Shown here: positions 28,637 through 36,536 of the stretch, piece after piece
Layout: each line of letters begins with the position of its first letter
Numbering within the stretch: the stretch's first letter is position 1
Assembly: GCA_016868015.1 (NCBI GenBank)
Contig: VGIF01000015.1
Location: forward strand, 1-36,707
Length of the DNA: 36,707 bases
Source: Betaproteobacteria bacterium
Lineage (GTDB): Bacteria; Pseudomonadota; Gammaproteobacteria; Burkholderiales; SG8-41
Direction: 5' to 3'
The notes under the pieces: generated by a model
Told to the model about the DNA's origin: nothing
What the model saw: only the letters and a program-made list of their open reading frames with translations
Database searches by the model: none
Position numbers and translations under genes: made by a program

Positions 28637-29392
28637 CTACAGGTTACAGAAAGTCAGTTCGAATTCGACGTCGGTATCGACCACCTTGGGCCGCTGTCCG
28701 CCGTCGGCGCTGGTGAAGCGGATATTGAGCGCGTACTTGTTGGCGCTGATTTCCGGCACGCACTGATAATTGCGCGATAAGCGTATGCGCAGCATTTGCG
28801 CGACCCGCCCCGCCATCATTTGCTGATACAAACCCTGGCGCGCCACCAGCGTGGTGCTCTTGCTGCTTTCGCGCAACAGCCGTAACACGACCACCACCGC
28901 TTCACGGATCGGCGTAAACGGCATCAGCCATTGCTGTAAATCGTGGCGGCGCTGTTCGCTGTTTTGCTGCAGCCAGAAGTGATAACTCGGCAAATCGAAT
29001 TCGCACACGCCGCCGGGGATGCTGGTGCGCTGTTTGATGCTCATCAACCAGTCGTTGTCGCGCAACTCCTGACCGACTTTGCCGGACGCCTGAAACAGTT
29101 GCGACGACGATTGATCAACCCTGGCCAAGATGTCGTTTAACGCAGCTTCCGACACATCCGGATTCTCGCGCAGCGATTCGAGCACGTGTTTTTGACGTTC
29201 GAGCTCTTGCAACAAATCCGATTTCAGATCGGCGCGGCTGGCGACTTCCAAAATCTCAAATACGGAAACCAGCGCCGCGTGATGTTCGTGCGCGTCCGGC
29301 TTGGCGAGGAAATATTCGACACGCTCGTACAAGTCCTCAAAGCGCAACAGCGTTCGTACGCGCTCGCTAAGCGGATACTCGTAGCTGATCAC
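28637..29392 (-). CDS. zapD: ZapD, FtsZ-bundling cell division protein
   Basis: ZapD (YacF) binds the FtsZ C-terminus and cross-links Z-ring filaments. The 251-residue protein begins ISYEYPLSERVRTLLRFEDLYERV. It continues with a largely helical first half and a beta-rich second half containing FDLPSYHFWLQ, FTPIREAVVVVLRLLRES, and MLRIRLSRNYQCVPEISANKYALNIRF. It starts with GTG at 29392. Together with ftsZ and ftsA in this window it belongs to the Z-ring machinery. coaE, which often sits between pilD and zapD, is absent here; the gap is only 115 bases. Confidence 0.95.
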   Translation of the reverse strand: MISYEYPLSERVRTLLRFEDLYERVEYFLAKPDAHEHHAALVSVFEILEVASRADLKSDLLQELERQKHVLESLRENPDVSEAALNDILARVDQSSSQLFQASGKVGQELRDNDWLMSIKQRTSIPGGVCEFDLPSYHFWLQQNSEQRRHDLQQWLMPFTPIREAVVVVLRLLRESSKSTTLVARQGLYQQMMAGRVAQMLRIRLSRNYQCVPEISANKYALNIRFTSADGGQRPKVVDTDVEFELTFCNL

Positions 29393-29507
29393 AAGACGCC
29401 CGTGCCCGTTGCCGTTGAGAATGCGGGCAAGTATTCCCTAAAACGCCGGAAAAAGAAAGGGTTTGGCGCGTGCGCTGGGGCGCGCCATCGGCGCGGGCAG
29501 ACGAGCG

Positions 29508-30377
29508 CTAGAAGAGATTGAGATACTGGCGATTGATCGCCTGGCCGTGGAGCAGCGCAATCACGCCGGCGATCGCGAGATAAGGTCCGAAGGGTATCGG
29601 CGTCTCGCGGCCATGGCGCGCGAACACCATCATCGGGATGCCGATCACCGCGCCGACCACCGATGACAACAAAATAACCAGCGGCAGCATTTGCCAGCCA
29701 AGCCAGGCGCCGATCCCCGCCAGCAGCTTAAAGTCGCCGTAGCCCATGCCTTCCTTGCCGGTCAGCAGTTTAAACAACCAGTAGACCGACCATAGCGCGA
29801 GGTAACCGGCCGCCGCGCCGATCACGGCCGAGGTCAAATCGGTGTGCGTGCCGGCAACGTTGAACAACAGTCCCGCCCACAACAGCGGCAAGGTGATGTC
29901 GTCGGGCAGATAAAACGTGTCCAGATCGATGAACGTCAGCGCGATCATCGCAAAAACAAACAACAAGGCGCTGACACCGGCGAGCGTGGCGCCGAAGCGC
30001 CAAATCGCGTACCCGGCCAGCAAGCCAGTGATGAGTTCCACCATCGGGTAACGCGGCGAGATGCGGGTTTTGCAATTGGCGCATTTGCCGCCCAGCGCCA
30101 AATAACTGACGACCGGGATGTTTTGCAAGGCGCTGATGGGTTGCGCGCACGAGGGGCAACGGGAGCGCGGCACCAGCAGGTTGTAACGTTCAACGGGCGC
30201 CGGGCTTGTACCGGCCGGACTACCGCCCGCGTTGAGCTCGGCGCATTCGGTCTGCCATTGCCGTTCCATCATTTTGGGCAAGCGGTGGATGACGACGTTC
30301 AGAAAACTGCCCACGGCAAGGCCGAACAACACGGCTAGCGCGACGGCGATCAGCGGGACGGCGAGGGCGCTTAGCAA
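29508..30377 (-). CDS. pilD: PilD, prepilin peptidase and N-methyltransferase
   Basis: PilD cleaves the leader of type IV prepilins and pseudopilins and methylates the new N-terminus, at the inner membrane. The 289-residue polytopic protein has FGLAVGSFLNVVIHRLP and a cytoplasmic zinc site (C74, C77, C99, C102). FIDLDTFYLPD carries the first catalytic aspartate, and GMGYGDFKLLAGIGAWLGW the second (GxGD). It starts with TTG at 30377, supported by AGGAGAGG just upstream; the next in-frame Met would remove the first conserved helix. pilC lies 59 bases upstream on the same strand. Confidence 0.95.
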   Translation of the reverse strand: MLSALAVPLIAVALAVLFGLAVGSFLNVVIHRLPKMMERQWQTECAELNAGGSPAGTSPAPVERYNLLVPRSRCPSCAQPISALQNIPVVSYLALGGKCANCKTRISPRYPMVELITGLLAGYAIWRFGATLAGVSALLFVFAMIALTFIDLDTFYLPDDITLPLLWAGLLFNVAGTHTDLTSAVIGAAAGYLALWSVYWLFKLLTGKEGMGYGDFKLLAGIGAWLGWQMLPLVILLSSVVGAVIGIPMMVFARHGRETPIPFGPYLAIAGVIALLHGQAINRQYLNLF

Positions 30378-30436
30378 CGGCCTCTCCTGGCTTGCGCAAT
30401 CAACGGTATTTTTCCGGGCGCCGGCGTCGTGGCGGG

Positions 30437-31678
30437 TTAGACCACCGAACCCATCTTGAAGATCGGCATATACATGGCGATCACCATGCCGCCGATCAGC
30501 GTGCCGAGCACCACCATGATGATTGGTTCCATCAAGCTTGACAGGGCCGCCAGCGAGTCATCCACCTCGGCCTCGTAAAAATCGGCCACTTTGGAGAGCA
30601 TCGCATCCAGCGAGCCCGATTCCTCGCCGATCGATACCATCATCACCACCATGTTGGTGAACACTTTGGAATTTTCCATGGCGCTGGTGAGGCTGGAGCC
30701 GGTGGCGACTTCGCTTTGAATTTTTTTGGTGGCAGTGTAGTACTCGTGGTTGCCCGCTGCTCCCGCCACCGAATCCAGCGCTTCCACCAGCGGAACGCCG
30801 GCGGCGAACATGGTCGAGAGCGTGCGCGTCCAGCGCGCCACCGCGGACTTGCGGATCAGTTCGCCGAACACCGGCACGCGCAGCAGCAAACGGTCCATCA
30901 CGATTTGCATCTTGACCGAGCGCTTCCAGAAGTAGAAAAACGCGTAGCCGCCGGCGCCAATGCTGCCGAAGATAAGCCACCAATATTGGACAAAATACTC
31001 GGAAATGGTCATCACCAAAACCGTCGGCGCCGGGAGATCTGCGCCGAAGCTGGCGAACACTTCTTTGAATGCCGGGATTACCCAAATCATGATCACCGCG
31101 GTAATCACAAAGGCCACCACGATAATCGACACCGGATAAAACAGCGCCGATTTGATCTTGCTCTTGATGGCAAGAATCTTTTCCTTGTACGTCGCCAGGC
31201 GGTCGAGCAGGCTATCCAAAATACCGGCCGATTCACCCGCGCCGATCAGGTTGCAAAACAGGGCATCGAAATACAGCGGATGTTTCTCAAATGCCTGTTT
31301 GAGACTGGCGCCCGTTTCCACATCGGTTTTGATGTCGAGCAGCAGCCGTGACACCGCCGGGTTGGCATGGCCCTTGCCGACGATGTCGAAGGCTTGCAAC
31401 AACGGCACGCCGGACTTCATCATCGTCGCGAGCTGCCGCGTGAACAAGGAGATATCTTTTTCGGTGACCTTGCCGCCGCGTCCTGCCCGCTGCTTTTTGA
31501 CCGAATCGACTTTGATGCCCTGGCGGCGCAATGTGGCGTTGACCTGAGCTTCGCCCGCCGCGCGAACTTCGCCGCGCACGGTTTTACCGGCCTTATCCTT
31601 GCCTGTCCAAACGTATGTGGCTTCTTGTGAAGCGGCAGCTTTTCTGCCTGCCCCTGCGGTTGCTGTTGCCGTCGCCAT
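30437..31678 (-). CDS. pilC: PilC, type IV pilus inner membrane platform protein
   Basis: PilC (GspF family) forms the inner membrane platform that works with the assembly ATPases of type IV pili. The 413-residue protein has two GspF domains. The first begins DISLFTRQLATMMKSGVPLLQAFDIV and the second ARWTRTLSTMFAAGVPLVEALDSVA; both are followed by membrane helices. It ends in EPIIMVVLGTLIGGMVIAMYMPIFKMGSVV. I chose the ATG at 31678 because GGGGGT lies just before it; a TTG 7 codons upstream has no such site. pilB, the usual upstream neighbour, is not present, and a CNNM-type gene stands there instead. Confidence 0.95.
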   Translation of the reverse strand: MATATATAGAGRKAAASQEATYVWTGKDKAGKTVRGEVRAAGEAQVNATLRRQGIKVDSVKKQRAGRGGKVTEKDISLFTRQLATMMKSGVPLLQAFDIVGKGHANPAVSRLLLDIKTDVETGASLKQAFEKHPLYFDALFCNLIGAGESAGILDSLLDRLATYKEKILAIKSKIKSALFYPVSIIVVAFVITAVIMIWVIPAFKEVFASFGADLPAPTVLVMTISEYFVQYWWLIFGSIGAGGYAFFYFWKRSVKMQIVMDRLLLRVPVFGELIRKSAVARWTRTLSTMFAAGVPLVEALDSVAGAAGNHEYYTATKKIQSEVATGSSLTSAMENSKVFTNMVVMMVSIGEESGSLDAMLSKVADFYEAEVDDSLAALSSLMEPIIMVVLGTLIGGMVIAMYMPIFKMGSVV

Positions 31679-31763
31679 CGCACCCCCTATTTTACTCAAT
31701 CAAACCAATGAGTTAGAGAAACTTGCCGATTATCTCTCCGGGTGCCCAACGGGTAAAGCCTGT

Positions 31764-33089
31764 TTAGCCGTTAACCGTGGCATTGTGCTCATCTTGTTGC
31801 GCATTTGGTGGTACGGCGCGCACTACCTTCACAATACGGCCTTGCGTGTGCACGATCTGCAGCGGCACCCCGGCGATTTTGATGCTGGTGTTGGGCTCCG
31901 GGATGTCCTGTAGATTCTCCAGCAAAAGCCCGTTCAAAGTCTTGGGCCCGTCGAGCGGAAACCGAAAGCCCAGCTTGCGATTGAGTTCCCGTAACGGCGT
32001 GCCACCCTCGATCAAATAGCTGCCATCGGCCTGCTTGGTGTAGCCGCCCGCGCGCATCGGCGAGTTGGTGGTGAATTCGCCGATGATTTCCTCGATGATA
32101 TCTTCCAACGTGACCAAGCCTTGCAACTCGCCATATTCGTCGACGATCAAGCCCAGCCGATCCTGGCTTTCCTGGAAGTTTTGCAACTGCATGAACAGCG
32201 GCGTGCCCGACACGATGAAGTACGGCTCGCGCACTAGGGCGAACAGCGATTCTTGGGAGACATCGTCGCGATTGATCAGGTTTAGCGCATGCCGCACGCG
32301 CAGCGTGCCGATGATTTCATCCATGTCCTCGCGAAAAACCAATACGCGCCGATGATGCGCGGTGAGCAACTGCTGGGTGATTTCCTCCAGCGGCGAGGCA
32401 AGGTTGATCAGCTCGATTTGGCTGCGCGGCACCATGATATCGTCGACCGTGATCGCCTCCAATTCGAATAGGTTGAGCAGAATGGCGCTGTGCTTTTTGG
32501 GCAGGATGTTCGACGATTCCAGCACGATGGTGCGCAACTCCTCGGCCGACAGGGCTTGCGTGCCGCCGTCTTGCTCGCGTATGCGAAACAGCCGCAGCAG
32601 CGGCTTTAGCAGCGTGTCGGTCGATTTCGCGAGCAACGCCACAAACGGCGCCGAGATAAACGCCAAGGCGCGCATCGGCCATGCCGCAAGTCGCGCGATG
32701 CCCTCGGCGTTGTATTGCGCCAGGCGTTTGGGCACCAGTTCGCCGATGACGATGGTGGCGTAGGTGATGCCCAACACGATCACTGTCGTGGCGGCAATGT
32801 TTGACAGTTGCGCCTCAAAGCCGAACGACTGAAACCATTTTGAGAGCGGCGCGGCGAACACCGCTTCACCGACGATACCATTTAACAGGCCGATCGAGGT
32901 GATGCCGATCTGGATGGTTGATAAAAAGCGCGTGGGATCGCCGCATAGTTTTGCCGCTGCCGCGGCGAGGCCGTCGCCGCCGTTGGCGAGCGTCGCCAGC
33001 CGTGAGCGGCGCGCGGTGAGCAGCGCCACTTCCGACATGGCGAACAACCCGTTTAAAAAAATCAGCGCGGCGAGTAACAATATGTCCAT
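31764..33089 (-). CDS. CNNM/CorC-HlyC family membrane protein
   Basis: Members of this family are membrane proteins with a DUF21 (CNNM) domain and cytoplasmic CBS domains, implicated in magnesium or cobalt transport; the hemolysin name is historical. The 441-residue protein has an N-terminal part with four hydrophobic segments (LLAALIFLNGLFAMSEVALLTARRSRL). Two CBS repeats follow (around VDDIMVPRSQIELINL and GLIVDEYGELQGLVTLEDIIEEIIGEF). A CorC_HlyC C-terminal domain has the segment YLIEGGTPLRELNRKLGF. I chose the ATG at 33089 because it places the first helix at the N-terminus. The substrate is not predictable from sequence. Confidence 0.92.
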   Translation of the reverse strand: MDILLLAALIFLNGLFAMSEVALLTARRSRLATLANGGDGLAAAAAKLCGDPTRFLSTIQIGITSIGLLNGIVGEAVFAAPLSKWFQSFGFEAQLSNIAATTVIVLGITYATIVIGELVPKRLAQYNAEGIARLAAWPMRALAFISAPFVALLAKSTDTLLKPLLRLFRIREQDGGTQALSAEELRTIVLESSNILPKKHSAILLNLFELEAITVDDIMVPRSQIELINLASPLEEITQQLLTAHHRRVLVFREDMDEIIGTLRVRHALNLINRDDVSQESLFALVREPYFIVSGTPLFMQLQNFQESQDRLGLIVDEYGELQGLVTLEDIIEEIIGEFTTNSPMRAGGYTKQADGSYLIEGGTPLRELNRKLGFRFPLDGPKTLNGLLLENLQDIPEPNTSIKIAGVPLQIVHTQGRIVKVVRAVPPNAQQDEHNATVNG

Positions 33090-33185
33090 GGTTTTGCTTT
33101 CATGCGTGCGCGGGCACACCGGGATTGATTGTATTTATCCCGTGCATCGGCAACAATCCGCGCACTGATTTAAAGGAGAAATGGC

Positions 33186-34166
33186 ATGTTGAATGTGGCT
33201 ATCTATGGTATGGGCAACTGGGGTTCGCGCTTGATCGCCTCGGTGCAGGGCAAAAGCGGCAAAATCAAATTTACCCACGGCATTACGCGTGACCCGGCGC
33301 GGCACCGCGAGGCTGCCGAAAAATTCGGCCTGCAGTTAACCAACAGCTACGCCGACGTTTTGCGCGATCCGCATGTCGACGCGGTGCTGATTGCCACGCC
33401 GCACTCCATGCATTGCCAGCATATTTGCGAAGCCGCGCGCGCCGGCAAGCATGTGTTTTCCGAAAAACCGATCACGCTAACCGCCGCCACCGCGCGCGAA
33501 GCGGTCGCGGCCACTCAGGCCGCGGGTGTTACGCTGGGCTTGGGCTTCAATCGTCGCTATGCGCCGTCCTTCGTCGAAATGCAACGCCGTCTGCTCGCCG
33601 GCGAAATCGGCGAGCTGCTGCATATCGAAGGCCATCACTCCGGCCCGACGGGTTTTAATCTCAAACCGAACTACTGGCGCTCCACGCGCGCCGAGTCGCC
33701 CGCCGGTGGCATGACGCCGCGAGGCATCCACACCATCGACGCCATGATCAACCTGGGCGGATTGATCAGTGAAGTGTATGCGCACAGCGAACGGCGCAAG
33801 CTGCAATTGCCGATCGACATGGACGACACCACCTCGATGCTGCTCAAGTTCAAAAACGGCATCACCGGTTATTTCGCCGTGCTGTTCATCACCGGCGAGT
33901 TGTATCGCGTGCACGCGTTCGGCACCAAAGGCTGGCTCGAATTACGCGGCGACACCGAACTCATTGCCTGCGGGCTCGAAGGTAAGCCGCAGCGCATCGA
34001 GTTGCAGCCGGCGGAGAAGGAGCGGGCCGAGCTCGAAGCGTTTGCCGATGCGGTGGCGGCGAAACAACCCTACATGGTGCCGCCGGAACAGGCGGTGAAT
34101 GGCATCGCCGTCATTGAAGCGATAGTGGCGTCGGCCGAGAGCGGGAATGTCATGAAAATCGGTTAA
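33186..34166 (+). CDS. Gfo/Idh/MocA family oxidoreductase
   Basis: This is an NAD(P)-dependent sugar or inositol-type dehydrogenase family member; the substrate is unknown. The 326-residue protein has the Rossmann start VAIYGMGNWGSRLI, then VDAVLIATPHSMHCQHICEAARAGKHVFSEKP with the family EKP motif at 93-95. A GFNRRYAPSF segment and a C-terminal beta domain with MTPRGIHTIDAMINLGG follow. AAGGAGA lies 7 bases before the ATG. It is divergent from the CNNM gene, with 96 bases between. Nothing next to it suggests a pathway, and it does not form an operon with its neighbours. Confidence 0.93.
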   Translation: MLNVAIYGMGNWGSRLIASVQGKSGKIKFTHGITRDPARHREAAEKFGLQLTNSYADVLRDPHVDAVLIATPHSMHCQHICEAARAGKHVFSEKPITLTAATAREAVAATQAAGVTLGLGFNRRYAPSFVEMQRRLLAGEIGELLHIEGHHSGPTGFNLKPNYWRSTRAESPAGGMTPRGIHTIDAMINLGGLISEVYAHSERRKLQLPIDMDDTTSMLLKFKNGITGYFAVLFITGELYRVHAFGTKGWLELRGDTELIACGLEGKPQRIELQPAEKERAELEAFADAVAAKQPYMVPPEQAVNGIAVIEAIVASAESGNVMKIG

Positions 34167-34184
34167 TCACCGATGAAAACAGCA

Positions 34185-34280
34185 TCACCGCGAAGGCGCA
34201 GAGGCGCAGAGAACTGCCGCAGAGAAAAACGTGCGAAGTTTTCTCCGCGATTCCTCTGCGTCTCTGCGCCTCTGCGGTGA
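34185..34280. repeat. long palindromic dispersed element, copy 2
   Basis: Arms 34185-34211 and 34254-34280 form a 27-bp inverted repeat with two mismatches. They carry the same GGCGCAGAGGCGCAGAG arm sequence and the same GCAGAGAAAAAC loop block as copy 1 at 14271-14361. It lies between two convergent genes, where it could act as a bidirectional hairpin. Confidence 0.85.
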
Positions 34281-34298
34281 AGGGTTGGTTTTTGGGAA

Positions 34299-35465
34299 CT
34301 ACACAGCGTTTGCCATTGCCGCAAACGCCTGCGCAATATCCGTTATGAGATCCTCAGGGTCTTCCAAGCCGATGTGCATGCGTATCACCTGCCCATCCTC
34401 GGCCCATTTCGTCGCGGTGCGCAGCGGCGCGATATTGGGCGCGGTGACCAGCGATTCGTAGCCGCCCCAACTGGAGCCGATGCCGAACAGTTTTAGCGCA
34501 TCAACGAACGCCGCCACTTGTTTTTTGTTCACCGGCTTTAACACAAACGAAAACAGCGAGGCCGCGCCCTCAAAGTCGCGTTTCCAAATCGCGTGACCGG
34601 GGTCGCTTTCCAGCGCGGGGTAGAGCACGCGCTTGACTTCGCCGCGCTTTTCCAGCCAACGCGCAACGTTCAACGCATTAGCCATTTGCTGCTTCATGCG
34701 CACGCCGATGGTGCGAAAGCCGCGCAGCGCAAGATAACAATCGTCCGCGCTCGAACAATAACCGTAATCCGCCACCGCGCGCCGTACTGGCAGCCAGTAT
34801 TTTTCGTTGGTGACGATCAGTCCCATCATCACATCGGAATGGCCGACGATGTATTTGGTGCCGGCGTGGATTGACACATCGACGCCGTGCTCGAACGATC
34901 GAAAAAAATAGGGCGTGCCCCAGGTGGTGTCGGCGAGCACCGGTATGCCGTGCGCATGCGCTTCGCGCGCGATCGCCGGGATATCCTGCATCTCAAACGA
35001 GAGCGAACCAGGCGCTTCGCAGAATATTGCGTAAGTATCTGATTTTATTAACTTTTTTATTTGGGCCCCGATCAGCGGATCGTAGTACTCAATCTCCACG
35101 CCAAACGCCTTCAAGCGCCGCTCGCAAAAACTGCGCGTCGGGCCATACACGCTATCGGCCACCAGCAAATGCGAACCGGTTTTCGCAAACGCGCACAACG
35201 GCGCCGCAATCGCGGCCAGCCCCGAACACACCGCCACCGCGTTGTGGCCGCCTTCCATTTTCGCCACCGCTTCTTCCAGCGCCCAATGCGTGGGCGTGCC
35301 GTGAATGCCGTAACGCGGCGTTTTGTAATCGTCAGAAGGGCGCGTGCTGTAGGTTTCCAGATCGGGGAACACGATAGTGGACGCGCGGTACACCGGCATA
35401 TTGATGGTGCCGTGGGTTTCGCGCGGGTTGCGGCCGGAGTGGCCGAGCAGAGTATCTTTTTTCAT
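34299..35465 (-). CDS. metC: cystathionine beta-lyase, PLP-dependent
   Basis: This is a Cys/Met metabolism PLP enzyme, probably cystathionine beta-lyase, which cleaves cystathionine to homocysteine, pyruvate and ammonia. The 388-residue protein shows PVYRASTIVFPDLETY, RYGIHGTPTHWALEEAVAKMEGG, SSGL-like CSGLAA, and VYGPT (Y107). D179 lies in LADTTWGTPYFF, and the PLP lysine K204 is in HAGTKYIVGHSD. The SDVMMG and SSWGGYESL segments fit the MetC subgroup; gamma-lyase or gamma-synthase activity cannot be excluded. Residues around KKLIKSDTYAIF are encoded by the AT-rich motif at 35030-35049 in a different frame from murF. Confidence 0.88.
   Translation of the reverse strand: MKKDTLLGHSGRNPRETHGTINMPVYRASTIVFPDLETYSTRPSDDYKTPRYGIHGTPTHWALEEAVAKMEGGHNAVAVCSGLAAIAAPLCAFAKTGSHLLVADSVYGPTRSFCERRLKAFGVEIEYYDPLIGAQIKKLIKSDTYAIFCEAPGSLSFEMQDIPAIAREAHAHGIPVLADTTWGTPYFFRSFEHGVDVSIHAGTKYIVGHSDVMMGLIVTNEKYWLPVRRAVADYGYCSSADDCYLALRGFRTIGVRMKQQMANALNVARWLEKRGEVKRVLYPALESDPGHAIWKRDFEGAASLFSFVLKPVNKKQVAAFVDALKLFGIGSSWGGYESLVTAPNIAPLRTATKWAEDGQVIRMHIGLEDPEDLITDIAQAFAAMANAV
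35030..35049 (-). repeat. AT-rich 20-mer motif, copy in metC-type gene
   Basis: On the minus strand it reads AATAAAATCAGATACTTACG, 19 of 20 identical to the murF copy. It is read in another frame (ATA AAA TCA GAT), so the encoded residues differ. Confidence 0.75.
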
Positions 35466-35604
35466 GTTTGGTTTACTTCGCCGGTTTACCTTTAAAATCG
35501 CATTATGCCCGTTGGTTCAAACCGCTTGCGGATTGCACCGCGGCGGAACGTTTCGCGGCGCCCCGGTTCCAGTTGGCAGGGCGCCAAGGCCATTTTAAAA
35601 AGTC

Positions 35605-35624
35605 AATTAAATCAAATATTTAAA
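35605..35624 (+). repeat. AT-rich 20-mer motif, upstream of methyltransferase gene
   Basis: AATTAAATCAAATATTTAAA matches the murF copy at 16 of 20 positions. It lies 15 bases before the start codon at 35640, next to the ribosome site. Confidence 0.5.
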
Positions 35625-35639
35625 ATTTTCAGGGACAGC

Positions 35640-36485
35640 ATGGTCAAACAAACAATGCAAGCCTGGTTGCTCATAGCATGCTTTTCGGTGGGCGCTGCAT
35701 GGGCGCAAGAGCCGGCGGCAGCCAGGGAAAAGCCCATCGAGCCGCAGGCCGCTGAACCCGCCGCGGCAAAACCGTTCGAGCCGCAAGTGGGCCAAGCCGG
35801 CCGCGACGTGGTGTGGGTGCCGACCCCGGCGGTGCTGGTGGAAAAAATGCTCGATGTGGCGAAGGTCACGGCGAAAGATTTTGTGATGGACTTGGGCTCG
35901 GGCGACGGCCGCAACATCATCGCCGCCGCCAGGCGCGGCGCCAACGCGTTAGGTGTCGAATACAACCCCGACATGGTCGAACACTCGCGGCGTCTTGCCG
36001 AAAAAGCCGGCGTTGCCGACAAAGCCAGGTTCGTGCAAGGCGATATGTATGAAGCCGACATTTCCAAGGCGAGTGTGCTGGCGCTGTTTTTGCTGCCGGA
36101 GAACATGAACAAACTGGTGCCCAAGTTTCTCGGCTTAAAACCCGGCTCGCGCATCGTCGCCAATCAATTTGCGCCCACCGGCTGGGAGGCCGATGAAACC
36201 GGGCGCGTCGACGGCGAGTGCGGCAGTTGGTGCACTTGGCTGCTCTACATCGTGCCCGCGCGCGCGGAAGGGCGCTGGCGCTTCCAGGGCGGCGAACTGG
36301 AGTTCGAACAAAAATTTCAAATGCTCACCGGCAAGCTAACCGTCAATGGCGCCAGCAAGCCCGTGGAAAAAGGCCGGTTGCGCGGGGAGCAGATCATGTT
36401 TACCGTCGACGGGCGCGAATACCGAGGGGTGGTTAACGGCGACGCCATGGTCGGGGCGGGTTGGAACGCGACGAAAATCCGTTAA
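35640..36485 (+). CDS. SAM-dependent methyltransferase-fold protein with signal peptide
   Basis: The 281-residue protein begins with a typical Sec signal peptide (QAWLLIACFSVGAAWA, cleavage likely after A22). A Pro/Ala/Glu-rich linker follows (about 23-55). The class I methyltransferase core comes next: DVVWVPTPAVLVEKML, motif I DLGSGDG (84-90), LGVEYNPDMVEHSRRLAEK and FVQGDMYEADIS. The last 70 residues (QKFQMLTGKLTV...GRLRGEQIMFTVDGREYRGVVNG) form a separate beta-rich segment. The substrate is unknown. The predicted periplasmic location is odd because SAM is cytoplasmic. AGGGA lies 4 bases before the ATG. It is divergent from the metC-type gene. Confidence 0.85.
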   Translation: MVKQTMQAWLLIACFSVGAAWAQEPAAAREKPIEPQAAEPAAAKPFEPQVGQAGRDVVWVPTPAVLVEKMLDVAKVTAKDFVMDLGSGDGRNIIAAARRGANALGVEYNPDMVEHSRRLAEKAGVADKARFVQGDMYEADISKASVLALFLLPENMNKLVPKFLGLKPGSRIVANQFAPTGWEADETGRVDGECGSWCTWLLYIVPARAEGRWRFQGGELEFEQKFQMLTGKLTVNGASKPVEKGRLRGEQIMFTVDGREYRGVVNGDAMVGAGWNATKIR

Positions 36486-36536
36486 CCGGTAGGGTGCGTA
36501 TCGCGCACGCTGCGCGAAACCGTCGCCCGCGGGATG

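Noticed and set aside
33090-33119. Start of the CNNM-type gene at an upstream codon (33119)
   Set aside because: It would add about 10 polar residues before the first helix. The ATG at 33089 fits the family better.
14271-34280. The two palindromic elements as CRISPR repeats
   Set aside because: There are only two copies 20 kb apart, each an inverted repeat with a conserved loop, and no spacer array or cas genes.
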